A DNA stretch of 26,587 bases from Streptomyces sp. (GTDB lineage Bacteria; Actinomycetota; Actinomycetes; Streptomycetales; Streptomycetaceae). Position numbers and translations under genes: made by a program. The stretch is taken from contig DOWQ01000458.1 of assembly GCA_003519485.1 (NCBI GenBank), positions 1 to 26,587 on the forward strand, given 5' to 3'. Below are positions 14,880 through 23,027 of the stretch, piece by piece. The notes beneath the pieces are model-generated. The model made no database searches. It had not been told where the DNA came from and saw nothing but the letters and a program-made list of their open reading frames with translations. Position 1 is the stretch's first letter. Each line of letters begins with the position of its first letter.

Positions 14880-15452
14880 TCACTGCAGGAACAGGCCCGG
14901 CGGCGTTGGCAGATTGAGCAGCAGGTCGAAGGCGACGTAGAGCACCGTGCCCGCCACAGCGGCGTAGACCGCGCTCAGCAGCCACGTCCGCCGACCGGCG
15001 AAGCGTAGGTAGAGGAGGGCGAACAGCGGGCCGGTGACGAACAGGCCGGCGACGTACAGGGCGATGAAGAAACCGGTGATCCAGGCCAGGGCGGCAGCCC
15101 AGCTCTCCGCACCCGCCGTCGCGAAGACGTACTCGACGTCGTCACGGCCGGCGTCGTCCTCAGCGCCCGGCCCGGTCGGGTCGGCCGACCCCTTCCGTAG
15201 TTCGAGGAGCGACTGCACGAGGTGCAGCGCGGCGAGAGCGAAGGCGCTCCCCGCGACCAGGCGGGGGAAGAGTGATGCCCGGAACGACCAATGGCCGGCT
15301 TCGAGGTACGCCCAGGCGAACAGCGCCAGCAACAACGACGTCAGCACCACGTCCGCCACGCGGTCGGCCGGCACCTGACGCAGGCGGCCGACTCCGCCTG
15401 GCCCGCGCAACCCGGTAGAGCGATTCCGATTTTGTGAATCCTGGCTGGTCAC
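14880..15452 (-). CDS. tctB: TctB small membrane subunit of the tripartite tricarboxylate transporter
   Basis: 190 aa. Four hydrophobic segments: about 36-56, 60-83, 123-150 and 160-182, ending in the L-P-x-P-P-G-L-F signature of TctB. A charged loop (about 88-115, rich in Asp, Glu and Gly) separates the two pairs. The start is GTG at 15452, overlapping the tctA stop as GTGA, with GAGGTG just upstream. TctB is the small integral subunit assisting TctA in secondary import driven by the ion gradient. Confidence 0.9.
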   Translation of the reverse strand: MTSQDSQNRNRSTGLRGPGGVGRLRQVPADRVADVVLTSLLLALFAWAYLEAGHWSFRASLFPRLVAGSAFALAALHLVQSLLELRKGSADPTGPGAEDDAGRDDVEYVFATAGAESWAAALAWITGFFIALYVAGLFVTGPLFALLYLRFAGRRTWLLSAVYAAVAGTVLYVAFDLLLNLPTPPGLFLQ

Positions 15453-16981
15453 ACCTGCACCTCGCTCTTCTCCTGGATGGTCGTGGCAGCGCGCGCCCGG
15501 GCACGTCGGCGCTTCAAGAACGGGACAACGAGTACCAGCACCATCACCGCGCCGATGGCCAGGACGACCGGCCGGCTCAGCCATGACCAGCCGAACAGCG
15601 AGTACGACAGGAAGAGGTACCGCTCGGCGAGGGCGCCCAGGACCACCGCCAGCAGGAAGGGCACCCGCGGCCAGTCGAAACGAATGCAGGCCACGCCGAC
15701 CGCTGCGGCAGCGAGCATCACCAGCACGTCGGCGAAGCTGTTGGACGCGGTATAGGCGCCCAGGGAAAGGAGCAGGAGCAGGAAGGGAACCAGCAGCGGA
15801 CCCGAGATGGAGGTCAGCCGGGTCAGTGGTTTGAGGAAGAGGAAGGCAGCCGCGACGGCGACGAAGTTGGCGAGGACAGCGATCCAGACCATCGAGAAGG
15901 TGACATCCAGGGAAGTGGTCAGCATCTCCTCGCCGGGGTCCAGTCCCACGATGAGGAAGGCGCTGAGCAGCACGGCGCTGCCGGCCCCGCCGGGGATGCC
16001 GAAGCCGATGGTCGGGATCAGCGACCCGCTGTCCTTGGCGTTGTTCACCGCGCCCGAGGCGATGACACCCTCGATGGCGCCCTTGCCGAAGAGTTCCGGA
16101 GTCTTGGAGCTCTGCTGGGCGTGACCGTAGGCGATGAACTGGGCCACCGAGCCGCCGAGGCCGGGGACGATCCCGACGCCGGTGCCGATGGCGCTGGAAC
16201 GCAGCACCAGCGGCCAGTGGCGAAGGGTGTCCCGGATGCCCTGCCGGACGCCGGACAGCTCAGCGTTCACGGCGGGGGAGGAGGCTGAGCCGTTGTCGGC
16301 GATGCTGCGCTTGCTCAGCATGAGCTGCAGCACCTCGGCACCACCGAACAGGCCGACGACCAGTGGGATGATGCCGATGCCGTCCCACAGGTACAGCTGG
16401 TCGAAGGTGTACCGGGCCACACCGTCCTGCGGGTCGAGACCGACGAGTGCGATCAGCAGGCCGAAGGCCGCCATGATGCAGCCCTTGAGCAGCCGTTTGC
16501 CCGACAGCGCGATGACGAACGTCAGACCCAGCAGGGTGAGCGCGAAGAATTCGGGTGGCGCGAAGGCCAGCACCACCGGGCGGATAACCGGTACCGACAG
16601 TGCCAGCACCAGTGCCCCGAAGACCGCTCCCAGGGCGGAGCTGAACAGCACCGCGCCGAGCGCGCGGCCACTCTCGCCCCGCTTGGCCATGGGGTGGCCG
16701 TCGAGGACCGTGGCGGCCGACGTGGCCTCCCCGGGGACCCCGAAGAGCACGGAGGTGATGTCCCCGGTGGTCGAGGTCACCACCCACATGCCCAGCAGGA
16801 AGGCAAAGGCCTCCACCGGCTGCATGTCGAAGGTGAACGGAAGCATCAGCGCCAGCGTCACGGCACCGCCCAGCCCGGGGAGGAGTCCCACGACGAACCC
16901 GATGGCGACGCCCAGGAGCATCAACATCAGCGGTAGGGGCTGGACGACTTGCGTGAAACCGTTCAATAGGTCGGTGAGCAT
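15449..16981 (-). CDS. tctA: TctA large membrane subunit of the tripartite tricarboxylate transporter
   Basis: 510 aa with about a dozen hydrophobic segments. The two family repeats are seen: G-L-L-P-G-L-G-G-A near 33-41, and G-I-V-P-G-L-G-G-S-V-A-Q-F-I-A-Y near 272-287 followed by the G-A-I-E-G-V-I-A-S-G-A-V-N-N-A block and G-I-P-G-G-A. ATG at 16981 has AAGGA 5 bases upstream. It forms the channel of the TTT importer with TctB and TctC. The 233 bases between this gene and the RpiB-like gene upstream hold no gene that I can support; the unit may have a promoter of its own there, and none of the six shared motif sites falls in it. Confidence 0.95.
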   Translation of the reverse strand: MLTDLLNGFTQVVQPLPLMLMLLGVAIGFVVGLLPGLGGAVTLALMLPFTFDMQPVEAFAFLLGMWVVTSTTGDITSVLFGVPGEATSAATVLDGHPMAKRGESGRALGAVLFSSALGAVFGALVLALSVPVIRPVVLAFAPPEFFALTLLGLTFVIALSGKRLLKGCIMAAFGLLIALVGLDPQDGVARYTFDQLYLWDGIGIIPLVVGLFGGAEVLQLMLSKRSIADNGSASSPAVNAELSGVRQGIRDTLRHWPLVLRSSAIGTGVGIVPGLGGSVAQFIAYGHAQQSSKTPELFGKGAIEGVIASGAVNNAKDSGSLIPTIGFGIPGGAGSAVLLSAFLIVGLDPGEEMLTTSLDVTFSMVWIAVLANFVAVAAAFLFLKPLTRLTSISGPLLVPFLLLLLSLGAYTASNSFADVLVMLAAAAVGVACIRFDWPRVPFLLAVVLGALAERYLFLSYSLFGWSWLSRPVVLAIGAVMVLVLVVPFLKRRRARARAATTIQEKSEVQV

Positions 16982-17214
16982 TGATTTCCTTCCAAGAACC
17001 AGGACGGGTCGGTGTGATCCGCGTCACGGTCCGGGCGACCAAAGCATGGGGTAGGCACGAACTGCAATCGCTTGCGTGCCCGTTGCTGGATCGTTATCGG
17101 CTCCCTTGGTGCGGTCCGGGCCGTCCGTCCGGTTGCCGGGTTGATGCTGCAGCCGCACTCCGGGAACGCCGCAGGTCAGGCAAACCGAGACAGCTCCTTG
17201 TGCGTGACGTTCCA

Positions 17215-17787
17215 TCAGCTCTGTGGCTCGCCCGCAGGGCGCTCACAGGCGCTCGTGGCCCCGCTCCCGGGTGCCCGGGAGCCGCCGGCCGAGCCGAGGG
17301 GCGGGTGCGGCTGCCGTGCTAAGTCCTCGCCCCGTTCCAGGGCCGCGATCTGGTCCAGGCGCCGCTGGTGCACGTCGCCTTTGAAGGGCGTCGCCAGCCA
17401 TGTCGCGAGGATCTGCTCGGCCAGTTGCGGGGGCACGACCTTGGCGCCCAGCACGAGCACGTTCGAGTCGTTGTTCCCGCGAGAGATTTCGGCGCCCCAC
17501 AGGTCGCGGCACAGCCCCGCGCGCACCCCGCGGATCTTGTTGCAGGCGATCACCTCGCCGTGGCCGCTGCCACCGATCACGATCGCCCGGTCCGCCGACC
17601 CGTCGACCACCCGCCGGCAGGCGTCGGCACACAGCGGCGGGTAGTCCACGACTTCGCCGTGGCGGTGCGCGCCCCGGTCGTCGGTGTCGTGGCCGTGCGC
17701 TCGCAGCCAGGCCACTAGCCGGGCCTTGAGCGCGATGCCGTTGTGGTCGGCTGCGACCGCGATGCGTACGGTCTCCGTCCCCGGCAT
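17215..17787 (-). CDS. RpiB/LacAB-type sugar-phosphate isomerase
   Basis: 190 aa. A-A-D-H-N-G at 12-17, the anion-hole loop G-G-S-G-H-G-E at 72-78, A-C-N-K-I-R-G-V-R-A at 81-90, and G-N-N-D-S-N-V-L-V-L-G at 104-114 identify the family. The catalytic base position is E78, as in actinobacterial RpiB, rather than the Cys of Escherichia coli RpiB. The last 30 residues are a low-complexity Pro/Gly/Ser tail. The ATG is 1 base after the stop of the DHP decarboxylase homolog; no ribosome binding site is evident, so coupling is likely. Ribose-5-phosphate isomerase is the default activity, but relatives isomerise other pentose and tetrose phosphates. A carbohydrate isomerase inside an aromatic cluster is unusual. 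Confidence 0.85.
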   Translation of the reverse strand: MPGTETVRIAVAADHNGIALKARLVAWLRAHGHDTDDRGAHRHGEVVDYPPLCADACRRVVDGSADRAIVIGGSGHGEVIACNKIRGVRAGLCRDLWGAEISRGNNDSNVLVLGAKVVPPQLAEQILATWLATPFKGDVHQRRLDQIAALERGEDLARQPHPPLGSAGGSRAPGSGATSACERPAGEPQS

Positions 17788-17788
17788 A

Positions 17789-18736
17789 TCAGGCGGTGAT
17801 GTCGTGCGTGCCGGCGGCGAAGAGCTCTTCGACGGGCAGCGGGCGGTCCAGGATCCGCTGGCTCACCGCGTGGCGCATGAGCTCCTCGAGCACCGCGCGG
17901 TTCGGGCCGATCCCGTAGGGAAGCGGATCGGTGCCGGTCTCCTCCAGCACGCGCTGGTACATGCGGTCGGTCCCGGTCGGCGCTTCGAGGGGGCCTTCGC
18001 TCAGCCGGTCGACGTACAGCTGCTTGGCGCGGGCGAAGGCGTCGAAGACCTGCGGGCCGAGCTCGGGCCGTGCCTGGAGTACCTCGTCCTTGACCACGAC
18101 GAGGTGATTGATGGGATAGAGGCCCCGCCGCCGCAGCGCCTCGTAGCCCGCTTCCGTCGGGTCGGGAATCAGTGGCGCCACGTCCGGGGCGTCGATGTCC
18201 GCGCCGATCACCGCGGCCAGTTCGCCGTTCCGCAGCATCTCCTCGAGGGACCTCCCGGGCTCGATTGGGACAACGTTTCCCGGCGGCCGGTACTCGGCGA
18301 CGTGCTCGTCGCCGGACAGCACCCAGGTGATCCGGCCGAGGTCTACGCCGTGCTCTTCCTGCAGGATCGCGCGCGCCCACACGCCCGTCGTCACCGTGTA
18401 GCCGCGATGTACCCCGACCCTGCGGCCTTCGAGATCCTTCGGACTGCGGACGTCCGACGCCGTGTTATGGAGGATCGCGCCGTGGTGGAAGCCGCGCACC
18501 AGGAAGACGGGCAGGGCGCTGAACGGCACGCCGTGGGCCTTGGCGGCGAGGTAGGTCGTCAGTGCCATCTCGCTGACATCGAACTCCAGGCCGCGGACCA
18601 TGCGGCGGAAGGCCTGGACGAGGACGGGCACCTCCTCGAAGGTGAAGCGGAAGCCGTGCGGCGTAACTGCTCCGGTCCTGAGGGCAGCGTTGTTGCCCTG
18701 GGGACGGGTCACAGTCCGGAGCTGCGGGTCGGCCAT
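17789..18736 (-). CDS. 4,5-dihydroxyphthalate decarboxylase homolog (divergent)
   Basis: 315 aa, no signal peptide, so a cytoplasmic enzyme is likelier than a transport binding protein although the fold is the periplasmic-binding type. Shared with the family and with the second copy at 21709: the F-D-V-S-E-M-A-L-T-T-Y-L helix near 52-63, A-L-P-V-F-L-V-R-G-F-H-H near 73-84, K-D-L-E-G-R-R-V-G-V-H near 98-108, T-G-V-W-A-R-A-I-L near 115-123, and S-L-E-E-M-L-R-N-G-E-L. The N-terminus is altered: the A-C-x-D-Y-D-R-T-x-A-L motif is missing. ATG at 18736 has GAGG 7 bases before it. It is divergent from the alcohol dehydrogenase across motif site C, and RpiB follows 1 base later. Possibly decarboxylates a different ring intermediate. 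Confidence 0.75.
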   Translation of the reverse strand: MADPQLRTVTRPQGNNAALRTGAVTPHGFRFTFEEVPVLVQAFRRMVRGLEFDVSEMALTTYLAAKAHGVPFSALPVFLVRGFHHGAILHNTASDVRSPKDLEGRRVGVHRGYTVTTGVWARAILQEEHGVDLGRITWVLSGDEHVAEYRPPGNVVPIEPGRSLEEMLRNGELAAVIGADIDAPDVAPLIPDPTEAGYEALRRRGLYPINHLVVVKDEVLQARPELGPQVFDAFARAKQLYVDRLSEGPLEAPTGTDRMYQRVLEETGTDPLPYGIGPNRAVLEELMRHAVSQRILDRPLPVEELFAAGTHDITA

Positions 18737-18811
18737 GGGATTGCCTCGACTCGGTTGTAACGGTGGGAAACCGGGCCCCCTCAGCACGCGAGCCCGTCTG
18801 CCGAAAGTGGC

Positions 18812-18831
18812 TTGGACAGTCCAATAGACCT
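18812..18831. promoter_or_regulatory. Putative operator, site C of the shared 20-bp motif
   Basis: TTGGACAGTCCAATAGACCT in the 144-base divergent region between the two catabolic units starting at 18736 and 18881. It holds the inner palindrome TTGGACAGTCCAA and matches the consensus at GG, GTCCA, TAGACC. TTGGAC could double as a -35 element for the plus-strand operon, with TAGAGT at 18837 as a weak -10. Confidence 0.6.
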
Positions 18832-18880
18832 TAAGTTAGAGTGCGGCTCTTGAGTAGCCCCGGAAAGCGGAGGATTAGTC

Positions 18881-19999
18881 ATGGCAGAGCAAGTGCTGGC
18901 GGCGGTCAGAACGGGTCCGGGCACGACCGAGCTCCGCGAGTTCCCCACTCCGGACATACCGGACGACGGGGCCATGCTCAAGGTCGAGGTCGCCGGGATC
19001 TGCGGCACCGACGTCAAGATGTACGCGAAACCGCCCTTCGGTGACCCCGTGATCATGGGGCACGAGAACGTCGGCGTCATCGCCCAGGCGGGCCGGACGT
19101 TCACCGAGCGCAAGGGACTGCGGGAGGGTGACCGGGTCTTCGTCGAGCACTACGTCGGCTGCTTCCGCTGCGAGTGGTGCCACGCCGGGGAGTACCGCCA
19201 CTGCGAGTTGACCGATTGGCGCACCAACCCCGACGCCCGCCGCTACGGCTACACCTCCGCCGAAAACCCGGGCCACCTGTGGGGCGGCTTCTCGCAGTAC
19301 CTCTACCTGCCCTGGAACGCCGTGACACACAAGGTCCCGGACGGCGTGTCCGCCGAGCTGGCCGGCCTCGTCACGCCGCTGTCGAACGGCATCGAATGGG
19401 CGCTGAACGCCGGCGGCGTCGGCTACGCCTCCACGGTCCTCATCCAGGGGCCCGGCCAGCAGGGACTGTCCCAGGTCGTCGCCTGCAAGCAGGCCGGAGC
19501 GTCGACGATCATCGTGACCGGCACGACGCGGGACGCCGCCCGGCTCGAACTGGCCAAGGCGCTGGGGGCCGACCACGTCATCGACGTGCGGCAGGAGGAC
19601 CCACTGACACGGATCATGGAGATCACCGGTGGCCAAGGCGTCGGCGTCGTGCTCGACTGCACCGCGGGCGCCGGCACCGCCCCGGTCCTGCTGGGCATCG
19701 ACGCGCTCAAGCGCCGTGAGGGCACGATGGTCATCCAGGGTGAGCTGGCGGCCTTCCCCGACTTCCCGGTCAAGAAGATCACCGAGAAGGCCATCACCAT
19801 CAAGAGTGCGCGCGGCCACGGTTACCGCGCGGTGGAGCTGGCCCTCGACCAACTCGCCTCGGGCCGCTTCCCACTGGAGCGGCTGGGCACCCACAGCTTC
19901 GCGCTGGACGAGGTCGACCGCGCCATCCGCACTGTCGGCGGCGAGACGGAGGAGGACGTCGTCCACGTCTCCCTGCTGCCGTGGGGTCAGAGCGCATGA
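18881..19999 (+). CDS. Zinc-dependent alcohol dehydrogenase (MDR family)
   Basis: 372 aa. Catalytic zinc ligands C41 (G-I-C-G-T-D) and H61-E62 (G-H-E-N), structural zinc cysteines C94, C97, C100 and C108, and a Rossmann loop Q-G-P-G-Q-Q-G-L near 179-186 with A-L-G-A-D-H-V-I-D after it. The substrate region has an insertion (D-W-R-T-N-P-D-A-R-R-Y-G-Y) typical of larger sugar/diol dehydrogenases. A purine-rich stretch precedes the ATG at 18881 (the upstream GTG of the same frame is absent). Leads a four-gene operon with LigK- and LigJ-like enzymes. It may oxidise the dihydrodiol made by the Rieske oxygenase, or a hydroxymethyl or semialdehyde intermediate. Stop overlaps the LigK start as ATGA. 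Confidence 0.88.
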   Translation: MAEQVLAAVRTGPGTTELREFPTPDIPDDGAMLKVEVAGICGTDVKMYAKPPFGDPVIMGHENVGVIAQAGRTFTERKGLREGDRVFVEHYVGCFRCEWCHAGEYRHCELTDWRTNPDARRYGYTSAENPGHLWGGFSQYLYLPWNAVTHKVPDGVSAELAGLVTPLSNGIEWALNAGGVGYASTVLIQGPGQQGLSQVVACKQAGASTIIVTGTTRDAARLELAKALGADHVIDVRQEDPLTRIMEITGGQGVGVVLDCTAGAGTAPVLLGIDALKRREGTMVIQGELAAFPDFPVKKITEKAITIKSARGHGYRAVELALDQLASGRFPLERLGTHSFALDEVDRAIRTVGGETEEDVVHVSLLPWGQSA

Positions 20000-20676
20000 G
20001 CGTCGTCGTCCGGAACATCCGCCGCGCGGGCAGCGAACTCGTCGACGGCCTCGCCAAGTACGGCGTATCGACCGTCCACGAGGCACAGGGGCGCACCGGG
20101 CTGCTCGCCCCCGCCCTGCGCCCGGTCTACCCCGGCGCGCGCGTCGCGGGGACGGCCGTGACCGTCAGCCTGCCGCCGGCCGACAACTGGATGATCCATG
20201 TCGCCGTGGAGCAGTGCCAGGAGGGCGACATGCTCGTCGTGGCCCCGACCTCGCCGTCGGAGGCCGGCTACTTCGGCGATCTGCTCGCCACCGCGGCCGC
20301 CGCCCGGGGCGTGCGAGGAGTCGTCATCGACGCCGGCTGCCGGGACGTCGCGGAACTCGCCCGCATGGGCTTCCCCGTATGGTCGCGATACGTCTCGGCG
20401 TTCGGGACCGTGAAGGAGACGCTCGGCAGTGTCAACGTCGGGCTCGTGTGCGCCGGCCAGTCGGTGGCGCCGGGCGACGTCGTGGTCGCCGACGACGACG
20501 GCGTCGTCGTAGTCCCGCGCGCCCGGGCAGCGCAGGTGCTCGAGGCCTCCCGGGCGCGCGAGGAGAAGGAGTCGGTGTCCCGCGAGCGCTACGCGAACGG
20601 CGAACTCGGCCTCGATGTGCACGCGATGCGCCAACGGCTCGCTCGCAAGGGCCTGACCTACGTCGACGGGGAGTAG
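19996..20676 (+). CDS. ligK: 4-Carboxy-4-hydroxy-2-oxoadipate aldolase, RraA fold
   Basis: 226 aa. This is the LigK/HMG-CHA aldolase family: T-V-H-E-A-Q-G-R-T-G-L-L near 26-37, D-N-W-M-I-H-V-A near 63-70, G-Y-F-G-D-L-L-A-T near 91-99, the metal and substrate pair R116-D117 in A-G-C-R-D-V, F-P-V-W-S-R, and G-D-V-V-V-A-D-D-D-G-V-V-V-V-P near the end of the core. It splits 4-carboxy-4-hydroxy-2-oxoadipate to pyruvate and oxaloacetate, and relatives also decarboxylate oxaloacetate. The ATG overlaps the dehydrogenase stop. Directly followed by LigJ, the enzyme that makes its substrate, which makes the call firm. Confidence 0.93.
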   Translation: MSVVVRNIRRAGSELVDGLAKYGVSTVHEAQGRTGLLAPALRPVYPGARVAGTAVTVSLPPADNWMIHVAVEQCQEGDMLVVAPTSPSEAGYFGDLLATAAAARGVRGVVIDAGCRDVAELARMGFPVWSRYVSAFGTVKETLGSVNVGLVCAGQSVAPGDVVVADDDGVVVVPRARAAQVLEASRAREEKESVSRERYANGELGLDVHAMRQRLARKGLTYVDGE

Positions 20677-20684
20677 GACCATCA

Positions 20685-21704
20685 GTGATCATCGACTGTC
20701 ACGGCCACTACACGACCACCCCGCCCGCGCATCAGAAATTCCGCGACGCGCAGCTCGCGGCGCTGGCGGACCCGTCGCTGCCCGTGCCGCGGCCGGCGGC
20801 CATCAGCGACGACGAGATTTGCGAGAGCGTCGAGAACAACCAGCTCAAGCTGTTGCGCGAGCGCGGCGGCGATCTGATGCTCTTCTCGCCGAAGGCGTCC
20901 GGGATGGAGCACCATGTGCCCGATGCGGCGACAGCGCGGGCCTGGGCGGCGGCGGGCAACGACCTCGTCGCCCGGGTGACCGGCCTGTTCCCCCGGCACT
21001 TCGCGGGCGTCTGCCAGCTGCCCCAGACCCCGGGCGGCTCCCTCGGCGGCGCCGTGGCCGAGCTGCGGCGGTGCGTGGAGACGATGGGCTTCGTCGGCTG
21101 CAATCTCAACCCTGACCCGTCCGGCGGATTCTGGACCTCGAAGCCGCTCACCGACGCGTACTGGTTCCCGCTGTACGAGGCGATGACGGAGCTGGACGTC
21201 CCCGCGATGATCCATGTGTCGAGCTCCTGCAACCCCAACTTCCACGCCCTGGGTGCCCACTACCTCAACGCCGACACCACGGCGTTCATGCAGCTGATCG
21301 AGGGTGATCTGTTCGCCCGCTTCCCGACGCTTCGGTTCGTCATCCCGCACGGTGGCGGCGCGGTCCCCTACCACTGGGGGCGCTACCGCGGGCTGGCCGA
21401 GCGCATGGGCCGCCCGTCCCCGTCCGAGCTGCTGGGAAATGTCTTCTTCGACACCTGCGTCTACCACCAAGCGGGCATCGACCTGCTGCATCGCGTCATC
21501 GACGCCGACAACATCCTGTTCGCCTCGGAGATGCTCGGTGCGGTCCGCGGCGCCGACCCGGAGACGAGCATCGCCTGGGACGACACGAAGCAGTACGTCG
21601 ACCGGGCGGGGCTCTCCGACGGGCAGCGGCACAAGGTTTTCGAGGCCAACGCCCGGCGCGTCTACCCCCTCCTGGACGCACAGTTGAACGTTGCGGGGAG
21701 GTAG
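20685..21704 (+). CDS. ligJ: 4-Oxalomesaconate hydratase, amidohydrolase superfamily
   Basis: 339 aa. The protein starts with the zinc motif M-I-I-D-C-H-G-H (H6, H8). H177 in M-I-H-V-S and E282 in F-A-S-E-M-L-G match the other zinc ligands known for Sphingobium LigJ. Other conserved blocks are F-S-P-K-A-S near 68-73, G-C-N-L-N-P-D-P-S-G-G near 138-148, and I-P-H-G-G-G-A-V-P-Y-H-W-G-R near 220-233. GTG at 20685 is the start: AGGA is 6 bases upstream and the zinc motif must be N-terminal; a much longer open frame continues upstream but overlaps LigK and the dehydrogenase. It hydrates 4-oxalomesaconate, the product of protocatechuate 4,5-cleavage via LigI, or of gallate cleavage, to give the LigK substrate. 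Confidence 0.93.
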   Translation: MIIDCHGHYTTTPPAHQKFRDAQLAALADPSLPVPRPAAISDDEICESVENNQLKLLRERGGDLMLFSPKASGMEHHVPDAATARAWAAAGNDLVARVTGLFPRHFAGVCQLPQTPGGSLGGAVAELRRCVETMGFVGCNLNPDPSGGFWTSKPLTDAYWFPLYEAMTELDVPAMIHVSSSCNPNFHALGAHYLNADTTAFMQLIEGDLFARFPTLRFVIPHGGGAVPYHWGRYRGLAERMGRPSPSELLGNVFFDTCVYHQAGIDLLHRVIDADNILFASEMLGAVRGADPETSIAWDDTKQYVDRAGLSDGQRHKVFEANARRVYPLLDAQLNVAGR

Positions 21705-21708
21705 CGGT

Positions 21709-22701
21709 ATGTCTCTTCTGCGACTGACGTTCGCGTGCGGCGACTACGACCGCACGCGTGCCCTGGAGGAGGGGACGATCCGTCCCGACGGCATCAAACT
21801 CACCTGTCTGCGGCTGCCTGTCGAAGAGACGTTCTTCCGGATGATGCGCCACCGGGAGTTCGAGGTGGCGGAGATGTCCCTGTCCTCGTACGTTCTGTCG
21901 TTGCAGGCCGATCCGGCGCCCTTCGTGGCACTGCCGGTCTTCACGTCCCGCATGTTCCGGCATGGTTCGCTCTACTGCAACGCCGATGCCGGCATCTCCG
22001 GCCCCGGCGACCTGCGCGGCAAGCTGGTCGGGACGCCGGAGTACCAGCTCACCGCAGGTGTGTGGGTACGCGGCATCCTGGCGGACCGGCACGGTGTCCC
22101 CGTGGACTCGGTGCGTTATCTCACCGGGGGCCAGGAGACCCCCGGTCGGATCGAGAAGGCCGCCGTCGATCCCGGAGGCTCGGTCGACATCAGCCGGATC
22201 CCGGCGGACAGGACGCTGTCGGACATGCTGGCCGAGGGTGAGATCGACGCGCTGTACACCCCTCGTATCCCCTCACCCTTCGTCGCGCGCGACCCGCGCG
22301 TGCGGCGGGTCTTCCGCGACGTCGTGGACGCGGAGAAGGACTACTACGCGGCGACCGGCATCTTCCCGATCATGCATGTGGTCGTCGTACGGCGTGATGT
22401 GTACGACCGCTACCCGTGGGTCGCGCAGTCGCTGTACAAGGCTCTGCTGCTGGCCAAGCAGGAGGCGTTCGCCAGCCTCTACGACTCCTCGGCCCTGCGG
22501 TTCATGCTGCCCTGGCTCAACCAGGACCTCGAGCAGGCCGCAGCTCTCCTGGGCGACGACTACTGGTCGTACGGGCTCGACGCCAATGCGGAGACGCTGG
22601 CGACCTTCCTGCGGTACCACCACGAGCAGGGGCTGTCCCGGCGCATGTGGAGCCCGGAGGAGCTGTTCGCGCCGGAGTCCACGGAGTCGGCCGTCATTTG
22701 A
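21709..22701 (+). CDS. 4,5-Dihydroxyphthalate decarboxylase
   Basis: 330 aa, matching the Pht5-type family end to end: L-T-F-A-C-G-D-Y-D-R-T-R-A-L near 6-19, V-E-E-T-F-F-R-M-M near 38-46, E-V-A-E-M-S-L-S-S-Y near 52-61, A-L-P-V-F-x-S-R-M-F-R-H near 73-84, G-T-P-E-Y-Q-L-T-A-G-V-W-V-R-G-I-L near 105-121, and G-E-I-D-A-L-Y-T-P-R near 178-187. No signal peptide. GGGGAGG lies about 8 bases before the ATG. In phthalate catabolism this enzyme gives protocatechuate; here it ends the operon with LigK and LigJ, and a hairpin follows. Family annotation sometimes calls such proteins ABC substrate-binding proteins because of the shared fold. Confidence 0.88.
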   Translation: MSLLRLTFACGDYDRTRALEEGTIRPDGIKLTCLRLPVEETFFRMMRHREFEVAEMSLSSYVLSLQADPAPFVALPVFTSRMFRHGSLYCNADAGISGPGDLRGKLVGTPEYQLTAGVWVRGILADRHGVPVDSVRYLTGGQETPGRIEKAAVDPGGSVDISRIPADRTLSDMLAEGEIDALYTPRIPSPFVARDPRVRRVFRDVVDAEKDYYAATGIFPIMHVVVVRRDVYDRYPWVAQSLYKALLLAKQEAFASLYDSSALRFMLPWLNQDLEQAAALLGDDYWSYGLDANAETLATFLRYHHEQGLSRRMWSPEELFAPESTESAVI

Positions 22702-22703
22702 GT

Positions 22704-22735
22704 GCGGGGGCGCCTGAGCATGGCGGTGCCCCCGT
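22704..22735 (+). terminator. Hairpin after the DHP decarboxylase operon
   Basis: An 11-bp stem, 22704-22714 with 22725-22735, including two G-T pairs and a 10-base loop. It starts 3 bases after the decarboxylase stop codon. Confidence 0.6.
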
Positions 22736-23027
22736 CACCTCGGCGCAGCCGATGGCGGGCGCCGGGGCGGTGAGTGCGCGCGAGCGGGATTGTCCGTACG
22801 GGCCGCGGAGTGCGGCAGGCCACGCGGGCACCGCGGCGAAAAGGAACGTGCCGAAGGTCACGGCGAGGGCCGCGCCGAGGCACAGAGGCGTACGCAAGAC
22901 GAGCGGGCCGCCTTCTGCCGCGGGGGGCAGGTGGAGTACCGCGAGGTGCTCGAGACGGGCGTCGCCCTGAGCTGCCCGGCATCCGATGGTCGCGCGGGGC
23001 CCCACCGTGTCCGTCCGCTGGGGCGGA
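22736..23027. other. Gene-poor stretch between convergent units
   Basis: About 290 bases with no gene I can defend. On the minus strand an open frame here contains a hydrophobic run (L-G-A-A-L-A-V-T-F-G-T-F-L-F-A-A-V-P) that resembles the last membrane segment of a transporter. It has no recognisable start, and its upstream part overlaps the reductase gene, so at most it is the broken end of a lost gene. Confidence 0.35.

Noticed and set aside
16982..17214. GGTCCGGGCGACC palindrome and a TTCCATCAG segment as a seventh motif site
   Set aside because: Neither has the spacing of GG, CCA and CC seen in the other six sites.
19629..20684. Long upstream extension of the LigJ frame
   Set aside because: It overlaps the alcohol dehydrogenase and LigK genes, which have full motifs, and LigJ must begin at its zinc motif.
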